From contig WPIO01000034.1 in NCBI GenBank assembly GCA_009760855.2, positions 270,001 to 334,000 of the forward strand: a DNA stretch of 64,000 bases. Direction: 5' to 3'. This DNA is from Cristatella mucedo (taxonomy: Eukaryota; Bryozoa; Phylactolaemata; Cristatellidae). Below, piece after piece: positions 44,851-56,700 of this stretch. Both the position numbers and the translations under genes were made by a program. Position 1 is the first letter of the stretch, and every line of letters begins with the position of its first letter. Below the pieces are notes generated by a model, which was given only the letters and a program-made list of their open reading frames with translations, was not told the DNA's origin and ran no database searches.

Positions 44851-45244
44851 CGTAGTGAAACCTTTCAGCGCCCTGGGACAAAGCTACAAATGGCACAGTG
44901 GCGAAGCCAGGGGGCGGGGACATAAGTCTCTGGCGCCAAGATCAAGGAAACTACAAGATCAAAATGAACTGTGCATATTTTTCAAATACTTTTTTGTATG
45001 AGAATTATAATCTTTATTTCAAGAAAGTCCTTTTTTCAATGAGATGACTATTTTTAGCTAAGCTAGTTAAGCATGTTTACAGACTAAGCTCGGTTTATCT
45101 GGTCATTGCCAGCCTGTCACACACGCCAGTGCGTATCCGGTCCATGCAGTTTTGCTGACAGGTTATTGTCTGCCGCTAACTTGGACTGTTGGCTCGTCAA
45201 AATAGTGGGTCTGAAAATCGATGAGTTAGAATGTCTATTTTATA

Positions 45245-45348
45245 GTGTATCCTATGTAGAGACACATTGTAACATCCACATAGTTTTTGTGGGTTTCGTG
45301 GAGTTATAGACGGAGACGCATTGCAGTACATTACATTACAATAAGTTT
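45245..45348 (+). mobile_element. LINE-B 3' terminus
   Basis: GTAACATCCACATAGTTTTT, GGAGTTATAGACGGAGACGC, then GTACATTACATTACAATA: the LINE-B 3' UTR end with its (ATTAC)n tail. Confidence 0.75.
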
Positions 45349-45627
45349 GAGGATGACAAAGGCAAGCAGGACGGATACGATGACAAGAATAGGGAAAATA
45401 AGGAAAAGTGGTGCGGGCAGAGAGCGTAGGTGACGCTGGATGAAACAAGCGCTCTGCTAGATGAAAGCTTCGTGAGAGAAAAAAAGATGCTTAGCTCTGT
45501 GAGGACGAAGACAGTCACTGTGTGGACCATGGGGTGCAATCACTGCCACGATAAATAAAAGAAGATGCGGAATCTCCTGCAGCTTTTTTCCACTGTGCTG
45601 ACCCTGAATGGTATTGTCTACGAAATA

Positions 45628-45758
45628 ATAGCTGATTTAACGGCCTCTTTTTGTGCGGTGACAGAAGAGCCTTTGTGGCTATCACCACCGCTTGTAGCGG
45701 CGATAAAGAATCGCCCGCCGCAGGATTCGAACTCACGATCTCGCGACCGATTCTTTGT
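45628..45758 (-). mobile_element. SINE-A copy, 5' head shortened
   Basis: Minus strand: TAGCTGATTTAACGGCCTC, GACAGAAGAGCCTTTGTGGC, CACCACCGCTTGTAGCGGCG, and B-box region GGATTCGAACTCACGATCTC. Confidence 0.85.
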
Positions 45759-45898
45759 TTCAGAACAAAAAAGGTTCATTTGCTGGAAAATTCTGTCGAA
45801 CCATGAGCACAGCCCTTTTCAAAAGGAAACTTGCTGATGGGCATGAAGTTAGCAGGACATGGTTCGTCTACTCTCTCTCTCTCAAAACAGTTGGCATA

Positions 45899-46150
45899 TA
45901 ATAATAGTAATGCATTTGACAAAGCACCCTCAGAGAACTCAATCTTTTTCTAGGCGCTTTACATTTGCCGCAAAGGAAACACGATCTAATGGTGAGTGGT
46001 ATCATGCTTGATAAACAACATGAATGCCATGGTTAGGGGTGACATGCACAGGGTCAACATGCCAGTGTGGTTAGTGGCAGAATGCACAGTGTCAGCACCC
46101 ATAAGCACATTGATGACGAATCACGGGGACCAACTAAATGCTGTGATAAA
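45899..46150 (-). mobile_element. LINE-A 3' end with tail
   Basis: (ATA)n remnant, hairpin AAAGCACCCTCAGAGAACTC / GGCGCTTTACATTTGCC, then the 3' UTR landmarks GGGTGACATGCACAGGGTCA and GACCAACTAAATGCTGTG. Truncated at about 46150. Confidence 0.88.
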
Positions 46151-46447
46151 TATTACTTCTGCTTTTCACTATTCCCAATGTCCAAGCAAAATCCCCGATC
46201 TTTAATGGAATTGGCAAACTGTTTAGCCAGTGGGGGGTAATTGCCCATGAAAACAGTCCTTCTCATCGTCAGGCTTTCAGCAAGTGCAAAGAAATAGAGA
46301 ACACGCGTATAAAAGGAAATGTAATAAACACTGCTGCGGAGGCACAAATCTTATCGGAAAACCTACGATGGCAAGAAGTCCGAAAGAGATTTGTCACTTT
46401 CATCAAGTTCTTGGTTTCTTCTCAAAACCTGGTACTGCTTGGTCACC

Positions 46448-47106
46448 ACATTTAGTGCGATCAAGCGATTGCAGCTGGTGCAAAACTCGGCAGCTAGACT
46501 TGTCTGCCGTGAGCGTCGCAGTTGCCACATTACTCCACTTCTCGCCGACCTGCACTGGCTACCAGTCAAGCAACGGATTGACTTCAAGGTTTTGTCCCTC
46601 ACTTTTAGGACCCTTCATTCTATGGCTCCAGCCTATCTGTCAGATATACTACCCCATCAGGCCAAGCATCGTACCACCCACTTTTCGGAATCCAACAGTC
46701 TACAAATACCTCGTACAAACCTTAAATCCTTTGGAGACCGTGCATTTAGTTCATATGCTCCCAAAGCCTGGAACTCCCTCCCGACCTGCGTCAGAACATC
46801 CCCTGACCTGACCACATTTAAAAGGAACCTAAAAACACACCTATTTAGGACAGCATTTAGTGGGTCCCTGTGATTCGTCCTTGATGTGCTTATGCGTGCT
46901 GACACTGTGCATGCTGCCACTAACCACATTTGCATGCTGACCCTGTGCATGTCACCCCTAACCATATTATTCATTTCGTTTGTTTTTCAAGCAGGATTTT
47001 ACTTACCATTTAATTACATTTCCTTTTGCAGCAAATGTAAAGCGCCTGGAGAGAGATTAAGTTCTCTGAGGGCGCTTTATCAAGTGAATTATTATTATTA
47101 TTATTA
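46448..47106 (+). mobile_element. LINE-A 3' copy with an intact C-terminal frame
   Basis: A single uninterrupted frame runs to a stop after FRTAFSGSL (ending 46873). It contains [55 protein letters not shown] and [12 protein letters not shown]. It is followed by a complete 3' UTR, a perfect 8-bp outer hairpin arm pair (47039-47046 and 47071-47078), an inner AGAGA/TCTCT stem, and an (ATT)n tail to 47106. The least decayed, probably youngest, copy; 5'-truncated at about 46448. Confidence 0.92.
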
Positions 47107-47842
47107 CCACTGAGAATCATGTCCTGCGAAAAACATTCGTGCAAACTTCATTTAATGGCACTTCTTCATCTCAGTACAATCCTCTTCTGCAATCACACAT
47201 GGACCATGCCAGCAATAACCTAAAGTCAGTCTCTAATCTGTCTCAGACCCAAGAAGAGTTCCTTACAAGTACACTTTCATCCACAGTCAGAGACAAGCTA
47301 CTCTGCGACATACGGTGAAACCGTGGAATTCTCTCTGTTCGACTCCACTCCAGTTGTGGCACAGTGCGAGCAGATATGTGAGGTCGTTAGGTATGTCGAT
47401 GTTGATTTTGCCAATAAAACAGCCATCACCGACGAGTCTTTACCCAGATTTCTTCAAATCTACGCCGAAGATGGTGCAGCAATTGAGGGTCTCATCTGAA
47501 ACCAATTTGAATCTGGCAACATTTTCTCGCAATATTAGACTTCGCAGTGCTAAAACGATGCAGCAGTCATAGCCGGCCACTTGTAAGCTGTTTAAACCAG
47601 AATACCGTCCAGAAATTAGAAGGCATTTTTCGTAAGCTGTAATAACCACATATTGAACTTGGCAGAAGTTAGAGCTGCAAGTTTCGTTAGTCGTTACCTT
47701 TTTGAAACAACAAAGCCTACTTCTTCTTTTGAAGATCAACTTTGTGGTGAGAGAAGACCTAAAGAAAGTTTTAGCCATCACTGTCAAACGTGACTCTGCG
47801 ATTGGGTGGAGTGCACGAGTGGAGGCTGTGAAAGCTGTCAAT
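47107..47842. other. Intergenic, nothing recognised
   Basis: A 144-codon minus frame at 47440-47874 extends into LINE-B sequence at its start. No family recognised; probably chance. Confidence 0.4.
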
Positions 47843-48110
47843 GTAATGTAATGTATCTCCGTCTTTAACTCCACAAAGTCATAAAGACCATGTGAGTGTT
47901 ACGCAGGAGAGTTTTATATAGCGCACTCACAGCCTAAGCGGCTTTCGGTACGCATTCGGTAGGCAACAGACTCCGTCTCACGCAACAAAGAAAAAGTGGG
48001 AAGCATAGCAGAGTCAGGAGAGTAGCTGAGGTAGTGAGTGGCATAGAAGTAGCAGCTCAGGACCGCTGAAAAGGATGTGCCAGAGTCGGCAGTATAAAAG
48101 TAGTTGGTGA
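47843..48110 (-). mobile_element. LINE-B 3' fragment
   Basis: Minus strand: a GTAATGTAATGTATCTCCGT tail, TGTTACGCAGGAGAGTTTTA, GCCTAAGCGGCTTTCGGTAC and AGCATAGCAGAGTCAGGAGA, parallel to 6091-6330. Confidence 0.85.
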
Positions 48111-48517
48111 ACTGAACAGCATTGTAGGCCTTTTGGAGTTACTCTCCGAGGACACAAGTGGAACACTTGAAACAAGAAGGTAAGCTGGAAGTCTCCTACA
48201 TTGTATATTGAACTTTAACTTTTTGGCTCTGCTACTTTTTCGGTACAGTATCTTAATTAGGGTTGAACGCGTTTAGAAAAGACTGCAGGATGTAAAGATG
48301 GACTTCAAAGACGCCTCTTGTGACCTCCAATCTCTTGAGATTGAGTTGCCAAGATTTCGAGAAGACCTGTGCCAAAGAATCACTACTAGATGCCAATAGC
48401 AGGTGTGAATTGTGGAGAGTTGCAGTTGAACGAAGAATCCGCCGACGGACGCAGATGCCTGGAGAACTCTCAAGATTTTAAACTCTCGGCAGAGGAGATT
48501 TCAAGAATAATGTGATT

Positions 48518-48596
48518 CGAACCCATGACCTCGGGGCCGAGGTCGTGAAAAGCAACCGCCTTACTTAGTGAGCCATTACGGCTAACCAAATGAAAG
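48518..48596 (-). mobile_element. SINE-A tRNA-like head only
   Basis: Minus strand: GCTCACTAAGTAAGGCGGTT, GCTTTTCACGACCTCGGC and GGTCATGGGTTCGAATCAC. The body and 3' end are missing. Confidence 0.8.
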
Positions 48597-49104
48597 CAAC
48601 AGCCAAGAACGATGCATTTGGCTTGACAACTATAACATGGACTCTAGAATCACTAATGATAGAATGGTGATGGATTAAAACTATCGAGCATTTTCACCAT
48701 TCGGGATGGATGAAATCTATGCGTTGGTTAGTTAACTCGGACACTACATCGTGCGACACAACTTTCATTTTCTCCCGTATTTTTTGCCGGTGGTAAGACT
48801 TTATTGTTTAGAGCTCTCTGTAGACAATCAACCAAGTCCAGGAGATGTGTAATCGGTCTAAAGTTGGGGCTCTGACTCTGCTACTGAAAGCGAGTGAAAG
48901 GCAAACCTGAGAAGAATCTGATTGCATAATACTAGCAGTCTGTTTCGGATCGTCTTCCTGTTGATTAATAATATTGGTAGCTAGCAGTCGCGATGCGCTC
49001 GGCCCAGCAACGCACTGTAGGATTCGCAGGTTGTCCTCTCTGCGATGACACGCCCCTAGAGTCTACTGCAAAGCATCATAAACCATCACTGATCCGGAAC
49101 TGAA

Positions 49105-49560
49105 ATGTATAGTAATAACAATAATACTAATGTATTTGTATAGCTCCCTCGGAGAACTGAATCTCTCTTTACTCACTTTACAGATGCTGCAAAGAAAGCA
49201 TAACCAAACGGTTGGTGCTAATATCCAAAAGCAGTAGGCATATTTTGAGCGAGTGCATGCACACGAAGGATGAATCACGAAGACCGACAAAATGCTGTGA
49301 TAAATAGGTGTGCTTAAGATTATTTCTAAATGTCGTCATGTTATGGGAAGCTGTGAAGTGCGTCTGTAGTAAGTTCCAGACTATGAGAGCATACGAATTA
49401 AAGGTATGGTCTCCAAAAGTTGTACAGCTCTTACGAGCCATGGCTGGACGATTCAAGTCAGAACAGTGGCTTGCATGATTTTTAGCCTGGTGGAGAGTAG
49501 TTCTAATAGGTAGGCTGGATCCAGAGAACGAAGGGGCCTATAGTTAAGTTTGCCGTATGT
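49105..49560 (-). mobile_element. LINE-A variant, 3' part
   Basis: Minus strand: AATAATACTAATG tail, degraded hairpin TAGCTCCCTCGGAGAACTGA / ACTCACTTTACAGATGCTGC, and a frame with CTTFGDHTFNSYALIVWNLL. It shares the 'AACCAAACGGTTGGTG' 3' UTR type with 61513-62400, a sub-family distinct from the main LINE-A copies. Confidence 0.75.
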
Positions 49561-51362
49561 TGGAAGCAAGCATTTGCGCATTCTTCATCACCCCTGCGTC
49601 AAACGTAGGACTTTACCCAAGCAAGGTTCATTACCAAGGGTAGCTGGCCATGACCTTCTAGACCATGTTGTAAACCACGGGAAGCCACGCGGACCCACTA
49701 CCCGAAGCTGGTGATAAGCAAGTTCGCAGTTGTGACTAGTGTGTTCCACGTTCCCCTGTGGCGTGTTGTTCATGCATTCCTCTCTAGACGCTGGAACCCT
49801 CGATGCTGCGATGCGAAGCGTTAGCGCCGCCTTCCCTCTAGGCAGCCGATGGCGTACCATTGCCGTTTACTAGTTTTTGCACAGATAAAATGTGTTTAAG
49901 ATTCTCCGTCTTCAAGATGTCTTCGGTCCCAAGAGTATCCTCAAGCTTTGCGAAGGCTGGCTTTGTTGTTTTCCCGTCGCCTCGTCCCCCAATGCCTACT
50001 TTGAGTACTGTATGATTCCCCTATTATTGTTGACGCATGCGATATAGCTATAAAGAACTTTAAATAATGCCGCTCGTCCTCCCTCGTCGCCCTGAACAGA
50101 GACGTGGCAGCAGATGGCATAGCCAGGACAGGATGGTAGCAGGGCGGAAAGTAGCATCACCCAGGTCTCGGTTACAGGATCTACGTTTCTTATCGACATA
50201 AACCGCGAACTTCATTTCGTCAGTAACGGACAAAGGTCTCCAAGGTTGTGGTCATCCAGTGCCTGTGCTGCCCCGCTCATTCAAGGCGTGCTTCTTCGTG
50301 GGCTTTCGTCAGTAATTGACACTTCTTTGCTGGCCTCGCCCCAGGGCGGTGTTCATTAATCTTCACGGCTGGCAAAGGAGTGGGCCTGTGCTGGGTTCAT
50401 GCCTTTTGACATACACTCAAGAGTTGCATAATGAACCTACAAGAACTCAATTTTGAGGAGCCAATCATATCTCTGTTGGAAGCCCGAGAGCATTCAGACG
50501 GAGGCTGGTTCTTCATCTTTCTTTGCACGGACATTTTCCGAATGCAGCAGCGGACAGCTTACCATCAACACTCTGCTCCAAGCAATCTCTTGATTGGCAG
50601 TCTTCCATAATGATTAGACCTTAGCAGGTTCTTCACAAAATCTGTAAGGCGGCCTGGTCTTTCTTTGTAACACCTGCTTGTGCCTCTTGAGCTAGCTGAT
50701 AAGATCTAATCACTCGCTGCACCCAAGTTCACCGAGGGTTTACCCAATTTCCCCAGCCTGTTAGTGCTTCAAGAATATGCTGCACATTTTGTTCGGTGGG
50801 TGACGTTTGCAAATGAAACAAGCAGGGTGCTGGCATATCTTAAAATAAGAACACATTCCAGTTTCGCACGGCAGGCAGATTTTTCTAGCATAATTATCAT
50901 TCAGTACGCGCCTATACCACCGTGGTTGTTTGGATCGGGGGGGGGGTCAGGTGCTTGTCTTCGATGACTCGGCTCGCGGTCAGTCGTCCTCCTGTTTGCT
51001 TTGGCATGCTGTCCCAAGATAGTTGGGTCCGCTTTAAAAGGCTCGCCTTTAACTTCCAAGGTTTTGAGCTCTATCTAGCCCTGCGGCATATGCTAAGCAA
51101 TTGGATCGCGATCAAGTTATCTTAGGGCGCGCTAAAAATAATAAATATTCAATATCGTTTTATTACCGTGCGGGCGGAGTAATGTCTCCCGCCCAGCCAA
51201 TGAAATCAAGAACCGCTACCGGCTATCGGTAACAGAGTTATCCGGTTGCCTATGGGCATCAACAAATACACTCCTACCTCTGGGTCCTCCTTCAGCACTC
51301 AAAAATGCTCTTGAGCAAAAAGTAGCTCTCCAAAACACTGATAATTGGTGAAAAACTAAATA
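49561..51362. other. Intergenic, nothing recognised
   Basis: Includes a 90-codon minus frame (49588-49860) and a G10 run at 50938. No similarity recognised. Confidence 0.4.
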
Positions 51363-52023
51363 CAGTCATCCCTCGTTTGTCGCGGTTAATCAGCTTCACA
51401 CTCTACCACGATAAGTGAATTTCCGCAAAGCAGAATTCCATTTATAAATCGAGTATTTTCGTAGCTGGAGAATTTAAAACCTGTTCACGATCCTTTAAAT
51501 AAGAGTTTTTGCACTATTTGAGCCCTCTGGATATGAGATAATACTATAATAGTCACCATTACACTTGTATTTACCTTTATATCAGTCAGAATGAGAGAAA
51601 ATAAGATATATTAGGCGTGAAAAATATCAAATTATTATTATCTTACAGTTAGTTATACGCACACATAAGGTTCTTACACTAGGATAGTATAACAGTGCAC
51701 AGCACGCTCTGATTGGTTTCACCACACCATATTTTTTTGGAAAAAGTTCTTGCCACACACAAGGAGTGGTCGAGCGGATGCACCTAGCGTTGATGGGTAT
51801 GCGGGAGGTGGGTAATCGAATACATTGACCTACAGACCATATGACCTATATTAGTTTTACTTTTTATAGTAATACAGAGGTGTAGAATTGACTCAGACAA
51901 CCAAGAGCGTGCTGTATCACTTTCACTATATCGATCAACTCTTTAATGAATATGCGTGTATTTGAAAAACCGCGATAGAGTGAAGCTACGAAAGTAGAAG
52001 CACGAAGTGGCGAGGGATGACTG
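51363..52023. mobile_element. Tigger/pogo-like MITE (non-autonomous DNA transposon)
   Basis: A 661-bp element with perfect 13-bp terminal inverted repeats CAGTCATCCCTCG and CGAGGGATGACTG, flanked by TA on both sides (51361-51362 and 52024-52025), the target duplication of the Tc1/mariner/pogo superfamily. The subterminal parts contain 'CGCGGTTAATCAG', 'CGATAAGTGAATTTCCGC' and 'AACCGCGATAGAGTGAAGC', typical of this Tigger-like class. No transposase frame is present. Confidence 0.88.
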
Positions 52024-52159
52024 TAAAATCCTTAAAGTAAAACTATCTTCCATTTACAGTAGTTCCAACTGCTACCACTTGAGATATATCCACCATACTC
52101 ACACTACGACCTTACTGCACAGAGTGAGCATTGCTTACTGTTTACAACGACCTTTTAAG

Positions 52160-53070
52160 GAATTCAGACTCGGGTAAACTTCCTGCTTGCTTTGATTGAC
52201 CTTTCGGCAATACTTTCGTTCAATACTATCGATCACCAAGCCCTTCTCGCTCGCGAGCCCTTCATCCCCCCCCCATCCCCGGCACGGCACTGCAACGGTC
52301 TATGCCCTGTCTCAGTGGGAGACTCCCGAGTATTGATGTGAACGGACAAAGATCATCCGAGGAACCACTCAAGTACGGGTACATCCGGAGTATGGGGTAC
52401 CTCATGCTGGTGCTCTGTGCTCGAGCTGCTTCTTTACACTCTCCCTCTTGCGTCAGGCACAATCTAGGCTTTTACTTTTGTAGTTCGATTGCATGCAGGC
52501 TAGTAATGCTCCTTTCCTCAACAGTTGGTGGGAGCATTGCCGAGAGGGGCCTGTGCACAGCTGTGGTTCCCTTCTAATGAGGCGTTGACACAGGCCGATA
52601 ACCCGCTGGTGAACAAATGGTGGATTCACCATCGGGGTCGGCCAAGGGACAACCAGGCTCGAGGAGAGGAGACTCGAGTGTGAGAAGGGGGCGAAGGCAG
52701 TCGTGTGTCTTGCGGCTCTGTGCCATGTGGAATAAACCGTTGGCGTTGTTCATCGGCTGGCTCTCTGATGGGCGAACCAAACAACAACTTCTATGCCTTC
52801 ATGACACTCATTTGTACCATGGCTTTGGTACCCTCAGCCTTCCAGCACATCGAATTTTCTACACACCCTTGCCACAGGTATTGATGACATCTGCACAAGG
52901 ATGGCAGCAATCTTCCTCAAATTAAATGTCAACAAAAGCAACTTACTGTTATGGGCAAGCCAGGTGTAACTCTTAACTTGAAAAGCTTAACGTTCAAAAT
53001 TGGCTCTGCCAGCATATCTCCAGTTGCATCTGCATTAAATCTATGTGTCCTGTTCTAATGTTACCTTGCT
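52160..53070 (+). mobile_element. Decayed LINE-A reverse transcriptase with an internal insert
   Basis: Plus strand. Motif A region near 52200 (LSAILSFNTIDHQALL), [20 protein letters not shown] at 52320-52379, then unrelated DNA at about 52510-52780. RT sequence resumes in FYAFMTLICTM-like remnants and the ATCTCCAGTTGCATCTGC block near 53015-53035. Many frame breaks. Confidence 0.75.
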
Positions 53071-53077
53071 CTAGACG

Positions 53078-53272
53078 CAGTGGTTCTCAACCTTCCTAAT
53101 ACAGCGACCCTTTGATACAGTTCCTCATGTTTTGGCGACCTCCAACCATAAAATTATTGTGTGCAAAATGTGGAAATGCGTGTTTTCCGATGGTCTTAGG
53201 CGACCCCTGCGAATGGTTCGTTCGAACCCCAAATGGGTCGCGACCCGCTGCACTTGAGGATCGCAACCGCTC
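53078..53272. mobile_element. SPIN-like hAT element, internally deleted
   Basis: The left end CAGTGGTTCTCAACCTTCCT and the following ACAGTTCCTCATGTTTTGGC and CAACCATAAAATTATTGT, and the right part GTGTTTTCCGATGGTCTTAG, GCGACCCCTGCGAATGGTTC and AAATGGGTCGCGACCC, agree in order with the two ends of SPIN hAT transposons as I remember their consensus, with the middle deleted. The right terminus (AACCGCTCAG) is mutated and no clean 8-bp target duplication is visible. It sits between two halves of a LINE-A copy. Confidence 0.82.
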
Positions 53273-53402
53273 AGCAGTCAAGTCGGTCTACTTTCAGCTA
53301 GGATCATACTTCTTTTCCAGCACATGCAAAGTGCCTAGAAAGAGATTAATTTCTCTGAAAGCTGTATACCAATGTATTACTACTACTATTATTATTATTA
53401 GG
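53273..53402 (+). mobile_element. LINE-A 3' hairpin and tail after the SPIN-like insert
   Basis: AGCAGTCAAGTCGGTCTACT continues the LINE-A frame (AVKSVYFQL), then a large deletion joins it to the hairpin AAAGTGCCTAGAAAGAGATT and an (ATT)n tail. Confidence 0.8.
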
Positions 53403-53684
53403 ACAACTGTGGTTAAAAGCAGGCCGCAACTGTATATCTATGTCGCCATTGATTGGAACCGTTTAACCTAATGTTTGTTACTGGAGCAATCGTATTCACA
53501 ACAATGCACCTTATTATTACCTTTATATTTTATATAATTTGATAAGAAATAAAATGACTTACTTAATTAGATTTTCTTATACTTTTCGGGACTTTTATTT
53601 TACAGCTACACAGCGTAGCCACTCGTCTTATTTAGTTGCCTTCGTACCGTAGTGTCATCCACGCGCGACTCAGCTACTGCAGCA

Positions 53685-53792
53685 ATGTCTGTATATCACG
53701 ATGAAGTGGAAATTGAGGACATGGAATATGATAGCGATGCAGAGCTTTATCACTATCCCTGCCCTTGCGGTGACCGGTTCGAAATTACGAAG
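53685..53792 (+). CDS. DPH3: DPH3 exon 1 (residues 1-36)
   Basis: 36 codons from ATG to the Lys of FEITK, then donor GTACTG. It holds the acidic N-terminal strand ([12 protein letters not shown]) and the first metal pair, Cys26 and Cys28. Confidence 0.95.
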
Positions 53793-56700
53793 GTACTGTC
53801 CGTGCTGAATCGCGTGCCTTTTGCGGTGTCCTTTCGTTTTTAAGGCTGCACGACCGTCGGCTTGATTTATATAGTGTTTACTTGAGTTATCCATTACGAG
53901 GCAAGCCTCTGCTTTCATGTTTGTTTTGCCGCGCCACATCGCATTGCGCTACACCTTGGTGGGTTTCGTGCTTCGTAGGCACGGCCCCCATGCCTGTGTA
54001 ACTCGCGGCCAGTATGCGCGATCTGCGAGTTTTCGTGTTGGACTGCATCACACGTCTGTCCGGCGTAGTCCAATAAACAGCTCAAGCCTCGGACTATGCT
54101 GTAGATTCTGTATTTTTTGAGCAAGTTTCTAGCTGCTACCTTAATTTTGGGCCACCCTTTTGGCTGAAGCCAGTGTAGAACTGAAAGAGAGTGGTACCTG
54201 ACGGCGTTAGGCCCGCGCTATGGAGTGGCAATACGTGCAGTGGTGACGTTCGGCATGCCGCACGACTACTTGCGTCATCAGTCGTTGCCAGAGCTCTTTG
54301 ACTGACGGCAGCGACTTCATTGACTGCCGCGTGTTTGATCGAGCTTATCAAGAGGGCGCTATGCTGTTATCTAGCTTGAAGATTATCTTATATGAAATTA
54401 TTATGGAGGAACAGTTGCGTGCAGGCTGGAAATTTAGAGAGAACCGGGATCTAGGAAGGCCTTCTAGGCAAGGACTACTGTTACTCAGTATTGACTAGGC
54501 TAACGAAAAGGCATGCCGCCACTAACCACACTTGCATGCTGACCCTGTGCATGTCATTCCTAACCATGTTGTTCGTGTTGTTTATCAAGCATGATGCCAC
54601 TCACCATTCGATCGTGTATCCTTTGCAGCAAATTCTAATTTCAAAAACTGAGGGATGCAGCTCCTTTGCTACAGGAGCTCTGATGGCTCGAAGTTGACCA
54701 TCAAATAGAGAACACAATTTTAATTGACAATTTTAATTTTAATTGGCTTGCCTTGGCCTAGCACCTTCATATCTGGGTGCATCTGCTGCATCGCTTGTAG
54801 CTCAAAGCCACTGCAAAACTTGCTTTCACTAATCGTCAGCTAATTCTGACATATTCTTTCCAGCCGTCTTGCACCTGGGTCTTAGCCCATGGAGTTAGGT
54901 GCTTGCTCTTCACGATCCTGGACGAGCCTGTTCGAGCCCTGTGATCCCATATTGCCCACTGCAAGTGGTGGTGATAGTCGTTCTGGCTCTTCTTCGGCTA
55001 TAAAAGTGAGGCTTTGAAATCATCTAACCTTGCACTGCTTTTGTCTGTGCTATATCCTTCCTTAACCTTACCCCTAATTCTGCCATGCTGCTAACTTTAA
55101 CTGAAATGTATTAAAACTTGAGTTTGCCACAGATAATTTTCTATACAACAACATTCACTTTGTCGTTTTGGATTTCTGGGGTTACATATACAGAATTCGG
55201 CCTTTGGAGGTGCAATAGATAGAAGACTTTTTGCTATTTGGAGATAACTTTGTCACGCTACTAGCATATTTTACAAGAACACAACTTTTGCATTTGTGGC
55301 CCGATAACTCTTGATTTGGTGGATTTACTCTGGCACTGCTAGAGATTTTGCATCATTGCCGCTGACGGCTATCTTCTGACAAGTGTTCTGCTAGTTAATT
55401 ACTATGCCACGTAGATCATTGCAAATGCTTGGTTCAAGCTAATTCTTTTCTTTGGTGGCCAATTATTGGTGAGTCGTTATAACATTTGACCATAGATTAT
55501 TAGAAGGTCGATGAACCGGGTTATGTAAAGGTCGATGAGCGTTATAATTAGTCGTTTATAAGGCCTATTTTGTTTGCAAAGCACCAAACTAACCTTAGTG
55601 TAATCATCTTACATGGACTTGCAACTTTTACTTATACTTGTCTTTCGCTCGTGCTTCCTTTGCAGCAAATGTGAAGTGCCCAGAAAAGGACTGAGTTCTC
55701 TGAGGGCTTGTGCTACATCATGTGTATTATTATTATTATCCACGCCAGTATTCGAGTGAGCCTCGATTAGCTTGGGCCAATCAATGCTTTAATTGTACAA
55801 CATGGGCTGCGCTAATGCTTACCAAGTCTGTACATTGAGTCTAAGAGTCATTGAGTCTAAAAGGCTTTTTACTATCAGTCCAATCAAAGGCCTCGATCTG
55901 CCTGCAAAAACGTATTATTACCACGACCTGTTGCTTTTAGCTATCCCAGCTGCATATCTATCATTAAACGTTTGTTGACCCAATCTGTCAAACATAGACA
56001 GGGATACCACGTCCAAGATGATCTATGCTTTTTTTGACGTCCCATCTCGACCTCTGTAGCTCATGGCCTACTGACTTAATGCAGTCGGGTGTTTACAGTA
56101 TCAGTTTACAGTTGTGGCAAAACTCTGCAGCTAGGCCTTCAGTCGTGAGAATCATTGATGCAACGACCACTTCTTACCAGAGACCTGCACTGGCTCCCCA
56201 TCAAGCAACCAGTCGACTTGAAGGTTCTATCACTCACTTTTAGAGGTCCCTTTATTCTCTTGCTCCAGCCTACCTATTAAAACTACTCTATAACTAGACT
56301 GGACATCGTACCGCCTGCTTTCCTGACTCAAGCGTTCAGCAATGCTACTGGCCGACCTCAAATCCTTTGGAGACGGTGCCTTTAGTTTATATTCTCCCAA
56401 AGCCTGAACTTGCTCCTGACTGAGGTCACGACTTTCCCTGACTTAGTGGCATTTAAAAAGAAGCTCAAGCACGCCTGTTTCTCGAAGCATTTGCTGCATC
56501 TGTGTGCTGTCGTTTTGATGCTGCTTATGCATGCTGATGCTTTGGACGTTACCACTAGCAATTGTATGCATATTGACTTTTTGAATGTTACCATTTACCA
56601 TATTCTTATGTGTGTTTACACTGTGCATGTTACCACTACCCCATATGGTCATGCTTCCCTTGCAGCATATATATAAAGTACCTAGAAAGAGATCAAGTTC

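Noticed and set aside
47440-47874. 144-codon minus frame
   Set aside because: Its beginning overlaps LINE-B tail sequence and the rest shows no recognised family.
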